From Euptelea pleiosperma (lineage: Eukaryota; Streptophyta; Magnoliopsida; Ranunculales; Eupteleaceae): a DNA stretch of 64,000 nucleotides. Where the stretch lies: positions 21,330,248 through 21,394,247 of the forward strand of contig CM068551.1 of the NCBI GenBank assembly GCA_035048495.1, written 5' to 3'. The position numbers were made by a program, and so were the translations under genes. Under the pieces are notes generated by a model that saw only the letters and a program-made list of their open reading frames with translations, did no database searches and had not been told where the DNA came from. Positions 31,628-44,190 of the stretch are shown here, in pieces; positions within the stretch are counted from its first letter, which is position 1, and every line of letters begins with the position of its first letter.

Positions 31628-34600
31628 CTATGAAGGGGCGTTCGATTCAGGCTTGACGATCGAGGGGGTGTCAGGTTGGTGTGTATGGTAGATTGCTGCG
31701 GCGAGTGATATGGGCATGATGCAGAGTGCCTTAGATTGAAGGAATTGCATGGCGGCCCCAACATCTTCTTCCATGAGCTTTGCTACTTGTTGCTCTGTGC
31801 CGTCGCTGGACCACTTGTCCCACGTTCGCTGATTGCTTCCACCCTCGCTTGCTTCCCCCTTAATTACAGAAAAAGCAAGGAGATAAATATCAAGAACAGG
31901 AAACGTCGCACGCATCTACATGTATATAAGAAGAGTTACATAAACAAATGTGTAAATTCAAGCATGAAACACAAAACATGTATAAATACCTAAATAAAGG
32001 CGTACACAAACAAATACACATACATAAATACTTAACACAAGATGAATACTGATTTAAAACCCAAATACATATATAAAAGTACTTTTTATAAAGGGTCGGG
32101 CTCAGGGGACCCCCCTTTTCTGACCCCTCTCGAGTCATGTGCTCGGCTGTGGATTCTGAGAAGCCAACGGTGGTTGATAGTGCTGAGCTGGCATTCACTT
32201 TTTGCCAGCGCTCAACCACCGTTGGATTCGTGAAATCCACGGCTAAACACGACTCCCAAGAGGGGTCAGAAAAAATGGGGTCCTTGGAGCCTGAGCCTTT
32301 TATAAATGATCGGACCACATAACTTGTGTTGTTTTTGATCCGACAACATATAGAACTCTTCCCGTTTAATTACCTCAACAGATGGAAGTGGGATGTCAGC
32401 TACAAGCTGAGCCACTGCACCAGCGCCCCCCAGTCTGCTCATGCTCAGAACCTGTTAATTTCATATATGAATAAAAAAAATATGTAAATAATAAAAAGAA
32501 AAAATTTGGTGAAATAAAAAAATTGATAGGAAGTAATCTTTATTCCCATGTCTTCCGATTGAAACAGGAACAGTCAATTTTCCATAATACTTGCAGGCTG
32601 GAGATTTAAACTCCAGACTTGGATTGATACATACTTGACCTAGTAACCTTTCATATAGAAACTGAGCAAAGGTCTTGATGATGACCATAACTACCCTGAC
32701 TTGCATGGGCCCTTATTCATGAGATAAAACACAAGTGAATGAGTCCTGGCTTACAAGGCAGTGTAAAGATACGGCCAAGCAGTGTACTTAGGATGACTAA
32801 TAATTAAAATATAGTTTCCATACTTAGAATGGGGCAGCACTATCAGTTCAATTATTTCAAAAGGTGTAGTTTAGAACAGAAGCAGGTATGAGGTTGGTAG
32901 GACTTTGGTCAGGGGTTGGTAAGAATTTGGTCAGGGGTTAATCACGATATGAGTTCACAGGATGCTTTAACATTATGGGCAGAAAGGAGGAACTGGGTGG
33001 ACGAAATTTGTAAAGTAATCACCAACGTATTCACAAAAGAACATTAGATCTTTTTTAATGGTTTTTTGAAGTTGTTTAACAGTTTCAAGCTTACGTAATC
33101 AAGAAAGGAATTTCAATGCAACTAGGATAACGAATTACCTCTTTAAAGCATCAGTACATTTGAAACTTGATTATGTTTAAATAGCCATTTAGCTTATAAA
33201 AACTATTGAACTTAAAAGGGAACAGTGTTTTACCTTGACTTGGAGCCTTAGGAACTTCACATAATCCACAATTTCATCAAGCATGGCTGCTCTATCCGTC
33301 TGCACACATAAATGTAGTATGTCAATCAAGCATGGCTGCTTAACGTTGACCTTTTTTTTCAGGAGTTTCACAATAAGCTTGATATGAGAGGAACTTCTCT
33401 TGAATTCCAGGCTATAAACTATAATAATTATAAAAATGAAAATATGCTTTTAATATTTGTTTTCTTATATTTTATCACATAAGGTGTGCTTAGGAAGTCC
33501 TGAACCATGTGCCACTGGATTAATGATGACTGTTAAACAAAGGTCTGTGGTTATAATATACTATTTTCAAGGTAAATGCCATAACCTTGCAAAATTTGCC
33601 ACAATCTACTCCACGAGTCTTTTTCTTAATTAATGATACCTTCTTTGCCACTGATTTTATAGATCCCTACAGTGCAAAGAATTTAAATGTTTCCTTAGGC
33701 TAAAAAGAGTCCACATGATTAAGTATTGTATAGACCTAAATCTCAACGACAAAGAAATTTTCATTGAACTCTTCCTGGTTCATTAAAGATTTGAAAGTTT
33801 AATCTACTGCATCAGCCGATCATGAAGTGCACCCAAAGATTACCTAGAAGCTCAAAGGAGAAAACTACAATGACACAAAACAAAGAAAAAATACCTTTTT
33901 TTACATGTGTTGGTTCCTTTTGTCAAAGCATTTTTCATTAGTTTATTCTTTACATCCCTCTTCCCCTAGTGTCCAGATTTCCATGCCAAGATAACACCAA
34001 GAGGAACTTTCAAAATGAAAATCCTTATTACTTTTTGAAGCATAAACGCCTAGGCACTGAGCCAGCTCACACTTTTAAAATCAAATCTGAGGGGTGGCTA
34101 CAAATTTAAGAGGTTCTCATACCTTGAGAGTTGAGATCAGCCATGTCATCAATAACACCAGAACATTATGGTTGATTTTTAATATTTACTATCTATTTGT
34201 CATGTTGGCAAAAATTAGGCTCATTTCTTGCCATGTTTAGACAGGAAATTTTCAACATCACACCCTGATGGCATTCAGTAGCATTGTTTCCATTTGCTAC
34301 AAATTAAAAGGTCGTCACACCCACCTGGAGAGTTGAGATTAACCATGTCATCAAACAGCACCAGGTTATCATGGACGATTTTCAATTCAATTTCCAGCAT
34401 ATCCAACTTCTTTGTGATGGTTTTATTTTTATACTTTCTTTGAGAACAAATCGACTTGGGATGTCATGTAATAGTCGTATTAGTTCAGTATGACTCGGTT
34501 GAGCTTGCCTGAGATTCCAAACCTCATTCTAGACCATTGTAATAGGGGGGAATTTCTCCAAAACAGCCGGTTGGGTCAGGTTTGAGCAAGAGTTCCCAAA

Positions 34601-37600
34601 GACTAAGTAACATTTGGATGATGTCATGGACCTTCTCTCTGGACTTTGAGTGATTTGAGACTCTCATGTCCACGGTAAAAGAGTTTAGGGGGATTAGATT
34701 TGAAGACTTCGTATTTAAATGGTCCGAGTCTTTTTGTAATCCTATGTAGTGAGGCTTTGGTCCTCGTTTACAGTGGGGTTCTCCCCTTTTTTAATACATA
34801 CTTTATTTACTTATCGAAAAAAAAACCCTATAATGTCTATGATCAGATGGCTACTAGGCGAATCAGAGTTGGATCAATAGAGTATGGCATCAATCACTGT
34901 AGGTAATTGGTTTGGTTTAGTAATGTTTGACCCCTCGATCACTTCCTTTCTATTCCTTGCCTTTCTGCTGCTATATTAAGTTTAGTGGACCGCACGTAAG
35001 TTCCAAAAGACACTGGCAACCTAGGTCTTTAGCTTCAGGTAAGGGAAGGAAAGTAATCTAGCCTCTAAAGTATTAAGTAAAAATGAAAGATATTACCCTA
35101 CCTTTTCAAATGACAAAATTCAATCATAAATAAAAAAGAGTAACTGCAGGATGCATTTAATTGAAATGATAGGATATGCAATCAATTTTACATAAAGGAA
35201 GTAAAATGGTGATGCTGAGGCAATAATGACCTTATTGGAGCTAGGAACCAGTTCCTGCAAAGCCTTCATTCTTTCTGCTATTCTTTCTCTACGTAACTGT
35301 AACCAAAAGGAAAAAAAAAATTAAAAACTGTGATGCAATGTAAATGGACTACTAGAAATAAAAATGGTAAGCAGAAAAAGAAGACGACCTGGTTTTTGGT
35401 GCAACTACCAAAAAACAAAGCTTTTGAAAATATTATTCTATTACCCTGGTCTTTCTGAAATTAAATGAAGTATCATAGTCAAATACTATAAATATCTGAG
35501 GGGGACAAGGGTTCCTTTAGAAAATTCTTCTCCAAAGGAATCTAACCAACCAAAAACAGAAAGTATTCCCTTCCATTAATTATCATATTATCAATGATAA
35601 CAAAATATTTCATGTCGCAACCATCAGGTGATCAAATCCAATCATAGCTTATTTATCACAAAAAAAGAAGAGGGTAAGACAGCTTGAATTTTTGTACAGT
35701 AATGGACAAGTCTCCCTTAGATCATTATATATCCTGGACTTTTATATGGTTCAGGGTCTTTTAATTTCTCCCACCTCTCAAAAGCAGCTATCTTATTATA
35801 TTCCAGCAAAAGAGAAGCAGGGAAGCAAACCATGCAACGGTAGTGCAGCAATTTTTCCCAGAGAGGTGGGTTAGTTTTAGTGGCAAGAAAAATCGAAATC
35901 AATTAGTCTGTTAGATTGAACCTAATCCTTGCTCATGCTTGATCACAAGCCACAAATGAACCACGATCAAACCCTTATCTAATTTAAAATCTTTGTGGTG
36001 GCAATACCTTCAGCTAGCTTACAAATTACGTGGGCAGCATATATAGTTAACATCTACAATGAGAAGGATGTTAATGTCTTTCTCCATAAAAGAGTTGCTT
36101 AATTAACTAAATGCACACCCTAAATAACACGATTGTGCATGTTCTCGTGTACATAATTCAAGCTTACCCGCTCGGCAATACTGTGTGGATCAGTAGCTTG
36201 TCCTCTTCTTGCCCGCACTCTTGGGCGAATGTTAGGTGGGTGTGGCACGACCGAAACTGTGCCAGGTGTCGGCTGCCCATGGAAAGGCTACAAAAGTATA
36301 AAAAACACAATCATTGTAATTTCATCACTATGAATATATAAAAAAAGAACAAATTAAATCCAAATTATAAGCTTTGTGAATATATTGAAAGCAGACCATG
36401 GTTGATCAAAATTCAGGTAGGCAAGTGGGTCAGTGGTTAGTAGTCAGTGGATGAAGATGGGTAGTCAGTGAAAATAAATTCGTGTGTAATGTAATTCCCG
36501 CCTCAGCTTAGAATTGCAATGTGGGGTCAATTTTTAGATTTTATTCTTATCTATATAATATACTTGCACTTGTTACCAAACACTCCTCAATCTTAGATAA
36601 AGAACATTCAACCAAATGACATAGTTTACCCTTATAAATAATTAAAGGACGATAAAGTCCGGGAAGAAAAAAAAAAAAAAAGCAAAAGCGCAAACTGCCA
36701 CAAAGCGTGTTCAGCCGCACGTGTAAGAGTTGCAGTGTACTAGTAAGGCCCACACCAGCTGATAGTATGTCAGAAGTGTCAATTCTAGGGTGAAGACCAA
36801 CGGACGCCCTTGGTTTCTCCGAAAATATCATAAGTGCCCCTCAAACTTTTGCAATGAGTTCTCGGCACGTACACCTTAAAACAAAAGCACATAGGTACGT
36901 TGCAAAAGCACTTGGGTACGTGCCGAGAACTCATTGGCTTGTGATTGTGTAATTTGCAATCCGCTGTGACAGAAGTTTTACTCTGTGGCCAGTTAACTTC
37001 CAAGAGGAAAATGATATCGTAATCCTCGGGCGGACGTCTCTCTAGAGTCCAGACCGTTGGATAATTAAAGAATTGTACAGTGTGAATCCCAACGATCATC
37101 CTCAGGATGATGGCAATATCACTTTATACTGGAAGCTCAGGGGCTTTTCTGTAATCTAATTTCCATAATGCCCCTTATTTTCGTAAAAATAACGAGAATA
37201 CGGCTTACCGCCATCTTGCTGGTGATGACTAAAAGCCAGCTTTCAGAGAAGAGTGGCAATTTTTCGGCTTTTGAAACTTAAGGTTATCTTCGTCATTTAG
37301 ACATTTACCCGATTAATTGGCGATTATAAGAACGAATTGAGAAAATGAGAAGAAAATTGGCGATTTTTTCAACCTGATGAACCTGAGGTGCGGACGGCCG
37401 GACCGAGTGAGGTTGTACATGTCCAAACGCCGGAAACAAACTCGTCAAATGAACGGAGTCTCTATCCTGCACAAAACAAGGAAGAAAACTAAATGTCCTT
37501 AACTTTTTCCAAATTTACAAACATGTCCCCTATCCCTCGAACCAGTCCGAAATGTTGACACGCGGTTTCCGACATCCGACCGGAAAACCACCAGCTCAAA

Positions 37601-38077
37601 TTTCAGAAATCCCAACTTTCCCTGAAATGACGAACATATCCCAATCTTTCTGAACTGAAAATTGTGCATGCATGCAAATTTCATGAAAGCCAAGGGGTAT
37701 ATAAGTCAAATAAAGAACAAAGACATACATACACGGGGAGAACAGGAGCCCCTACTTACGTTCTTTCCGGAAGAAGCTTTCCCATCAACTTCCTCTCGAA
37801 ACCGCTTACCGCTCCCAGACGCTTCATCTGGTTTAACAAAACCACCTTTTCCCTGCTCCAAGCTCAACCCTAACGGAAAAACATTTCCCTGAAAACCACC
37901 TCCGGTTACATGACTGGAACCATCACCGGAGCTCAGCTGCAACATCATCGATGCCGCTGTTCCGGCCAAATTCCCATCGTTTCCCGCCAAAGCTGTATCA
38001 TTTCCCGCGTAAGAAGGAATTGCTAAGATCTGTTCAAGGAAATCGTCGTTTAGTCCTTCCGGCGGGTTACTAGCCAT
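31628..38077 (-). CDS. UNE12: bHLH transcription factor, UNE12-like
   Basis: Seven exons, read on the minus strand: 38077-37760, 37466-37374, 36287-36168, 35296-35231, 33299-33234, 32451-32374 and 31858-31628. They join to 323 residues. The N-terminus ([38 protein letters not shown]) and C-terminus ([34 protein letters not shown]) match the UNE12/bHLH7 clade. The bHLH domain runs from about residue 168 to 225 and is split over exons 3 to 6. It keeps the DNA-contacting residues His172, Glu176 and Arg180 (H-E-R pattern), so it should bind G-box type E-boxes as a dimer in the nucleus. Arabidopsis UNE12 was named from a fertilisation mutant and has also been linked to stress responses; the function here is inferred. 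Exon 2 has two possible CAG|GT donors nine bases apart. GA repeats lie upstream of the ATG. Confidence 0.94.
32084..32306. mobile_element. Hairpin MITE in last intron of UNE12-like gene
   Basis: The left arm TTTATAAAGGGTCGGGCTCA and CTGACCCCTCTCGAGTC pairs with the right arm GACTCCCAAGAGGGGTCAG and CCTGAGCCTTTTATAAA. Inner pairing also occurs (CCAACGGTGGTTGA with TCAACCACCGTTGG). The arms cover most of the 223 bp, so the transcript could fold into a long hairpin. It lies in the final intron (31859-32373), 69 bp from the exon 6 donor. Confidence 0.8.
34120..34400. repeat. Diverged duplication in UNE12-like intron 4
   Basis: GAGAGTTGAGATYARCCATG and the following TCATCAA..ACACCAG recur about 200 bp apart (near 34126 and 34327). 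Similarity is partial. Confidence 0.5.
36852..36936. repeat. Perfect 21-bp inverted repeat in UNE12-like intron
   Basis: CAATGAGTTCTCGGCACGTA (plus one C) at 36852-36872 is matched by its exact complement at 36916-36936. The 43-base loop contains two AAAAGCAC words. It lies in the intron between exons 2 and 3. Confidence 0.8.
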
Positions 38078-38159
38078 GCCGGAGATTATACTGAAAGGTT
38101 GTTTTCCGGCGAGGAGTGCAAGCGATGGAGAGAGAATGACAAGTCTGTGTTAGGATTTA

Positions 38160-38435
38160 TAAAGCGCATCTACAGAGAGAGAGAGAGAGAAGGGGGTTTT
38201 GCAAGAACCCAGAAGCGAGGTTGTCGGCGAAACAGGTTACAGATCCGTCGCCCGATAAACCGGGGAGATTTGGGGTTTCGAGGGTTTCTTATTTAAAGAT
38301 CAAAAAGAGGGAATTGAGAGATAGAGAGAGAGTAAAGCGGGGACTCGGAATCGTTAGGTCGCCTGCGCTTGCTTTGTTCTGAGTTCTTCTGACATCCTTT
38401 CTTGCGCTGTGAAGAGAGAGAGAGAGAAAAGCGGA
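38160..38435. repeat. GA microsatellites in UNE12-like promoter or leader
   Basis: Three short GAGAGA runs (near 38172, 38320 and 38416) lie within 360 bp upstream of the start codon. Such tracts are frequent in plant promoters and leaders and may bind GAGA-binding BBR/BPC factors. Confidence 0.55.
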
Positions 38436-38654
38436 TGTCTTTTTTTGGTCAGTAATGTTTATATTATTATACAGAGGGAAAAAAAAAAGTGGTTTTTGAG
38501 TAAAATTACAACTTTTGCCGACCTATGTCTTTTCTGTTTATCAAAAAATTTGATCGAAATGTGTATATGAATCAGATGGTTTGCACGAGTCCATCATCGG
38601 GCCCTACAAACTCATATAACTACACGCAGTAGAACGGTTTTAATCGATCCATAT

Positions 38655-40072
38655 GAGTAGAACTTTGCTCACCGCCAACCGTATGGGCCACGTGGCACAC
38701 TCATAGGAGATACTGACCATATGGATGTTTGGCCAATCGCTAGATGGACCCACGGACCAATAATCAGCCTGATTAGTGATTTCAAACCTTTGGATCTTTG
38801 TACCCTAAATAATCTATTCTACGTATTAATGGATGAAGGGGCTTCTTGCGTGCCTCACGCTAAACCCTAATATCTCACAAATACCCTTATTTTTGTTTCT
38901 TTTCTTTTTTTTTTCATTTTATTTACTTGACATGGGTTTTTTGGTCTTTTTGGTGAAAAGAACACGTCACCATGCAGCTCATTCAACATTAAAAAAGTAA
39001 AATAAATTTTTATTTCTAATCTGCCATCAAGTTCTTTAAATTGATAAAAATTGTTTATTTCAATTTTTATTTTTTTTTATTTTAATTTACAAATGTGCTA
39101 TGGTCAATCAATACTTTCACATTTCAACTCAATTGTGCACGCAATTATTGCATCCTCATGTTGCACTTAAACTCCATGGCTAGAAAAATTTAGATGAAGT
39201 CAATAATCAAAGTTGATGGACTCACAATGTGAGATACGTGTCACCTTATCAGAGGCTACTGACCATATGGATGTTTAGTCCATCGCTAGATGGATTTACG
39301 TAACAAAAATAAATCTGATTAGTGATTTCTAACCTTTGGATCATAATGATCAAAATCCACGGTTATAAATAAATCAAGAAAAAGACTAGGTTTTAAACTA
39401 TTAATCAGGATGAATTTTGATATGTAAGTCCAACTAGGGTTGGAAAAAACATCCATACGGTCAGTGACCTCTAATATTGTGCCACGTGGCTCATAACATG
39501 GCCCATCATTAATGGTGTGAAAACTCATTGCTAATCAGGATGAATTTTTGTAGGTAGGTCCACCTAGAGATGGGCAAAACATCTATACGGTCAGTCGCAC
39601 GTGCATGGTGGTGTCATTGGCCAAAGTGCGCCTCAAACTGCGTGCTAAATAGTAAAGCTAAAAATCTACGGTTGAAAACAAATCATGAAAAAGACTCTAA
39701 CCAATGGATAAAAATTGCTAATCAGGATGAATTTTCGTAGGTAGGTCCACCTAGAAATGGGAAAAACATCTATAAGGTTAGCGGTCTCTAAATGTGTGCC
39801 CATGTAAGGTGCTGCCATGCGTAAAGTGCATGTGCATCGCACGTGGCGTTCCCCTAGTGGTCAATAATGCTCAAAATCCACCTTTAAAAATCAAGCCATG
39901 AAAACGACTCCAATCCAACACTTAGAGAAATCACTACGAAGATAATTTGTGGCATGTATGTCCATTTAGGGTTGGGCCAAACATCCATAAGGTCAGAAAT
40001 CTCTAAAAATATGGCATGTTGGCTGTAAGTAACTTTGCTAATTGGCGGCGGTCATCAGCAAAGTTCTACTCC
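38655..40072. mobile_element. Composite element of the GCCACGTGG family
   Basis: The outer ends are GAGTAGAACTTTGCTCACCG and AGCAAAGTTCTACTCC. They are flanked by GATCCATAT (38646-38654) and GATCCATGG (40073-40081), matching at seven of nine sites. Inside, the family arms (GACCATATGGATGTTTGGCC, AGGTCCACCTAGAGATGG, GTGCCACGTGGCTC) recur at least five times at about 38690, 39240, 39420, 39550 and 39730, pointing to repeated insertion or internal amplification. No transposase frame is present. A 9-bp duplication with long inverted repeats fits Mutator-like elements. Confidence 0.65.
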
Positions 40073-40849
40073 GATCCATGGGGTTTGGTTGGGGCTAATT
40101 TGGATCAAAAGCTTAATATCGCCTGTTATGCCTAGAGTAACTTTTATCAGTTGAGCGACAATCCTTTTAATTGGCATGGTTAGATTGCTAAAGTCGACTT
40201 TCATCTCTGCTTGATGAGTGGGTCTTGCATTCAAGCTCCATTTTGCCTTTGTACTTGAGTGCCAATCTCCATCCGGCCTAAGGAAACCTTGGCACACCTC
40301 TTTAACCAAAACCCTAACCCATACCAGATAAGTTATCTATTGGACTATGAATCTGTTTTCTTTATTATTTATGTATTTGGTGTATAAATGATTGTAACAA
40401 TTAACTTAAAACTTAAAAGTTGAATATCATATTTAATTTGCTATCTTTTGTGGATGAAATGACAGCTTTCTTTTTATGACATCTCATATTATTGGGTTGT
40501 AAATTTTCTTGTTTATTCATCTCTTAATGACTGTTTATCTCTTAGGAATGGCGGATCAGCCCATTGACATCCATTGGACAATGGACATGGATCGAGTACT
40601 AGTTGACACTCTCTTTGAACTGGCACCTCAATATCAGTGCAGATTGGTTGGTATACAATGATATTTATAACTGCCATGAATAAGATTATGACTTTTTTAA
40701 ATGTTACAATGGATTCCACTAGTATTAGAAGTCGATTGAGAGCCTTACATAAGCGTCACATGATGTTGTTTCAAGTCTTAGCATGACTTGGTTTTGTTTG
40801 GGAACTGATAGTCAACCAAATCAGGAACTCCTATCGAATTTGCGGACAT

Positions 40850-41580
40850 TTTTTCGAAGAACCATCCGAAACCGCGCCATCCTCCTCCCAACATGATGGT
40901 GATCCTCTTGCGGATGCTATAGAGAATAGGCAAGTGGTTGGTGCTCTTCAGTATCTCACCCTCACTCGACCCGATCTTGCCTTCCCGGTTAATCAGGCTT
41001 GCCAGTTTATGCACTCTCCCATTTTCGCTCATTGGACTGTTGTCAAGCATATTCTGCGCTATCTAAAAGGCACCATTGACTATGGTCTCTTCTTTGGCAA
41101 AGGCTCTTTACACTTACATGCCTACAGAAACGTTGATTGGGCAGGTAGTCCAGATGATCAACGCTGCACCACTGGTTTTGAGATCTTCTTTGGACCCTGC
41201 ATGATATCTTGGGGCGCCAAGAAACAAGCCACAGTTTCTCGTTCTAGCATCGAAGGCGAGTTTCGATCCCAGGCCTCAACAACTGTTGAACTATTCTAGC
41301 TACGCATGCATCTAAAAGATCTTCATATTCACTTGAACATTCCTTCGACTCTTTGGTGTGATAATATTGGTGCCTTATCCTTGGCCTTGAATCCCATGTT
41401 TCATGCTCAGACTAAACACATAGAGGTTGATTATCACTTTGTACGAGAAAAAATCATTAGGAAGGATTTCCAGGTCAAGTATATTGCTACAATTGATCAG
41501 ATTGCTGATATCTTTACCAAGGGCCTCACTTAAGCACTATTTCTTAAGTTACAAGACAAGCTAATGGTTCGTGTCTTATC
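40850..41580 (+). mobile_element. Ty1/copia retrotransposon remnant (reverse transcriptase end and RNase H)
   Basis: The frame encodes the end of a copia reverse transcriptase (VGALQYLTLTRPDLAFPVNQ) followed by RNase H blocks (HILRYLKGTIDYGLFFGKG, DWAGSPDDQRCTTGF, ISWGAKKQATVSRSSIEGEF and LWCDNIGALSLALNP). A TAG at 41297-41299 breaks it, and the second half continues in frame to the FTKGL end at 41533. No long terminal repeats, integrase or gag are present, so this is a dead fragment. Continued similarity after the stop (KLMV-like) runs to about 41570. Confidence 0.85.
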
Positions 41581-41932
41581 GTATTGTCTATCTAGCCTTC
41601 CTCAAGATATGTAAACATTAACAATACTTGTTTTTGAGTTTGTGTTTGTATTAGCACTTTAAGATAAAAAGTCTTTTACTGTTTCAACTTATGCTTTCAT
41701 AATTCTCTTTATGTTGTATTTTTATTATAAATAATTCTCTGTATCATACCATCTAAAATGATGTGTAACTGAGTATCTGTTGTATTTTACTTGATGATAC
41801 ATGTAACTGAGTCTACAACTTATCTATATGGATGCAAATTTATGATACTTGTCATTGAGGTTGTCATTTTACATTTTTAAGGATGTTGGTTGTTTATTTG
41901 ATCAGACTTGATTGTATTTTCAATGTTCGTGC

Positions 41933-42332
41933 CAAGGTTTAAAAGAAGGCCATTATAACGAAAATAACGGCCGTTATAATGGATTCGGACCTCCCCCGTT
42001 ACATTACATACCGTCAAAACACCCAAAAAATAACGACCGTTATTTTCGTTATAACGGCTATTATTTTCTGTTATAACGACATAACAACCATTATTTTCTG
42101 GAAAAAAAATTGTGAAAAAAAAATGGTCATTTTTTTCATTTTTTTCATTTTTTTCCATTAAGTTTCCGTTATATTCTGTTTTTGAAATTTCAGCGCCATT
42201 TTTTTGTTATTTTCCATTACTTTCGTTATTTTCTATTTTTGTCCTTGAGCGTTTTTTTTTCTTCATTATAACGGAAAAAATGATAACGCCCTTAGTCCAT
42301 TATACCGTTGTAACGGCCCCCTTTAAACCTTG
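41933..42332. mobile_element. hAT-type MITE, AACGG family, copy 4 (complete)
   Basis: Ends are CAAGGTTTAAA and TTTAAACCTTG, an exact inverted repeat. It is flanked by a perfect 8-bp duplication GTTCGTGC at 41925-41932 and 42333-42340. The interior is a series of CGTTATAACGG and CATTATTTTCTG words. This is the type copy that fixes the family boundaries. Confidence 0.92.
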
Positions 42333-43260
42333 GTTCGTGCATGTTATAGCCCCAGAAAATCTTGGTTCAGGCTGGGATAAAATGACTTGTGGAATTCTTA
42401 CTACTAGATTACTAATGGACATGGGGTCCAAATGCATATGAGTTAAGAGCTGATTTTTGGTGAGGATGATCTCTTCACCATGGAGATCATCTTAAAATCC
42501 TTAAAAAATTACGTGTATCTCTATTGGATTTTATTGAAGTCAAAAGTATTTTTTTCTAATTAATTCATTTTTTAAAGAAAAATAGTTTCACTAAAATCTA
42601 ATAACTCAATTATAAGATCAAGATTTTTGTTTGATCGATCTTAAATAATCTCAATTTTTTATAACACGTGTAAATGGGATGTCCACTATTAAAAAGTATT
42701 TTTTAAAATCTTTTAATTAAATTATTTATCTTATAAATTTTAGGCTTAAAATGAGCATTTTATTAATTGATCGACCAAAACTCTAGATGTGTATTCTTGA
42801 TGTGAATAGATGCATCTAGGTTCATACATCTTGACATACCTTTAATGACACAACTTAAGTTTATCTATCCAATTCATAAACTTTCTTATTTTTCTATTTT
42901 ACCTACACTTTTTTTTATTATTCTTCTCACCTAACTCTCTTACAATCACTCAACTTTTTAGATTACCGAACTTTTTCACGACAAATTTAAATTTTTTTTA
43001 AATTTTCATATAAAATAAATTTTTTTTTACGCTTTTATCCTCTAAATGACCAAATTACACTAACAGTTATTTTAAATTACCCCAAACCTTATTTTTCACC
43101 TATAAAAACCCTATCTGTCAAAAGAAGAAAGGCACCCTTTCAAACTCTCTCCTTAAGTCTAGATAGATTCTTATAAAATAATTTTTAATCACCTAGAATT
43201 TTTAGAAAAATCTTTCAAAAACCACATTGTTTAAAGAGATTAAGTGAAAGGGAGAAGAAC

Positions 43261-43702
43261 TCTTGTATGTACTTACTCACTTCATTTTTTCTTTTATCTT
43301 AAGAAGAAAAAAGCATAAAAAATCCGCAAAGGAATAAGTATTTGTAAGGTGCAATGAAAATAACATAAGGCCGTTAAGCCATTTATCCTTTTTTTTATCA
43401 TTCTTTTTTATTTGTTTATCTATTTTTATTTTTTGTGATTATTTATTTTTTATTTCTCTAAATTTTTTATATTGGTCTATCTCTTGTATGTACTTACTCA
43501 CTTCATTTTTTCTTTTATCTTAAGAAGAAAAAAACATGAAAAATCTGCAAAGGAATAAGTATTTGTAAGGTGCAATGAAAATAACATAAGGCCGTTAAGC
43601 TATTTATCCTTTTTTTTATCATTCTTTTTTATTTGTTTATCTATTTTTATTTTTTGTGATTATTTATTTTTTATTTCTCTAAATTTTTTATATTGGTCTA
43701 TC
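43261..43702. repeat. 221-bp tandem duplication
   Basis: TCTTGTATGTACTTACTCAC starts at 43261 and again at 43482. The two units are nearly identical over their whole length, with only scattered substitutions. They lie in AT-rich DNA with no gene. Confidence 0.9.
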
Positions 43703-43704
43703 TC

Positions 43705-44190
43705 TCATTTTCTCTAACATATGTGGAGTCCAAAATGCATGTGCATAGTAGAGTAATCCATTTGCATTTTATTTTATTTCTTTTATCTAACTTTATTTAT
43801 GAGGTTATTTATTTTTAATTTACTTCCTTAAGTTTTCTTTATGTTGATCTATTTCTCTTTGTCTCTAACATATGTGGAACGTGAAATTCATGCATAGTAT
43901 GATGATCCATTTGTATTTTTCTTTATCTTTTATTTTGTTTATATAATTTTATTTTTTTGTTTACTTCCTTAAGTTTCATTTATGTTGGTTTATCTCTCTT
44001 TTTTCTTTAATATATGTGAAATTTGAAATGTAGGCATAAAAGGTGGTCCACTTGTACTTTTTTTCTTTTTATACCCTTTATTTTTGTTTATTTTAACTTT
44101 ATTTTGTTGCATGTTTTGTTTGTTATTTATTTTAGTAAGAAGTTTCCTTTGTATTGTTCTCTCTCTTTAACATATAAAAGTCTTAAATTT
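43705..44190. repeat. Diverged tandem array, 140-160 bp period
   Basis: The marker word TCTCTAACATATGTGGA recurs in weaker form near 43716, 43867, 44008 and 44168. Each unit also has CATGCATAG or GGCATAAA and GATCCATTTG. It directly follows the 221-bp duplication, and the word TTGGTCTATCTCT links the two arrays. Confidence 0.65.
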
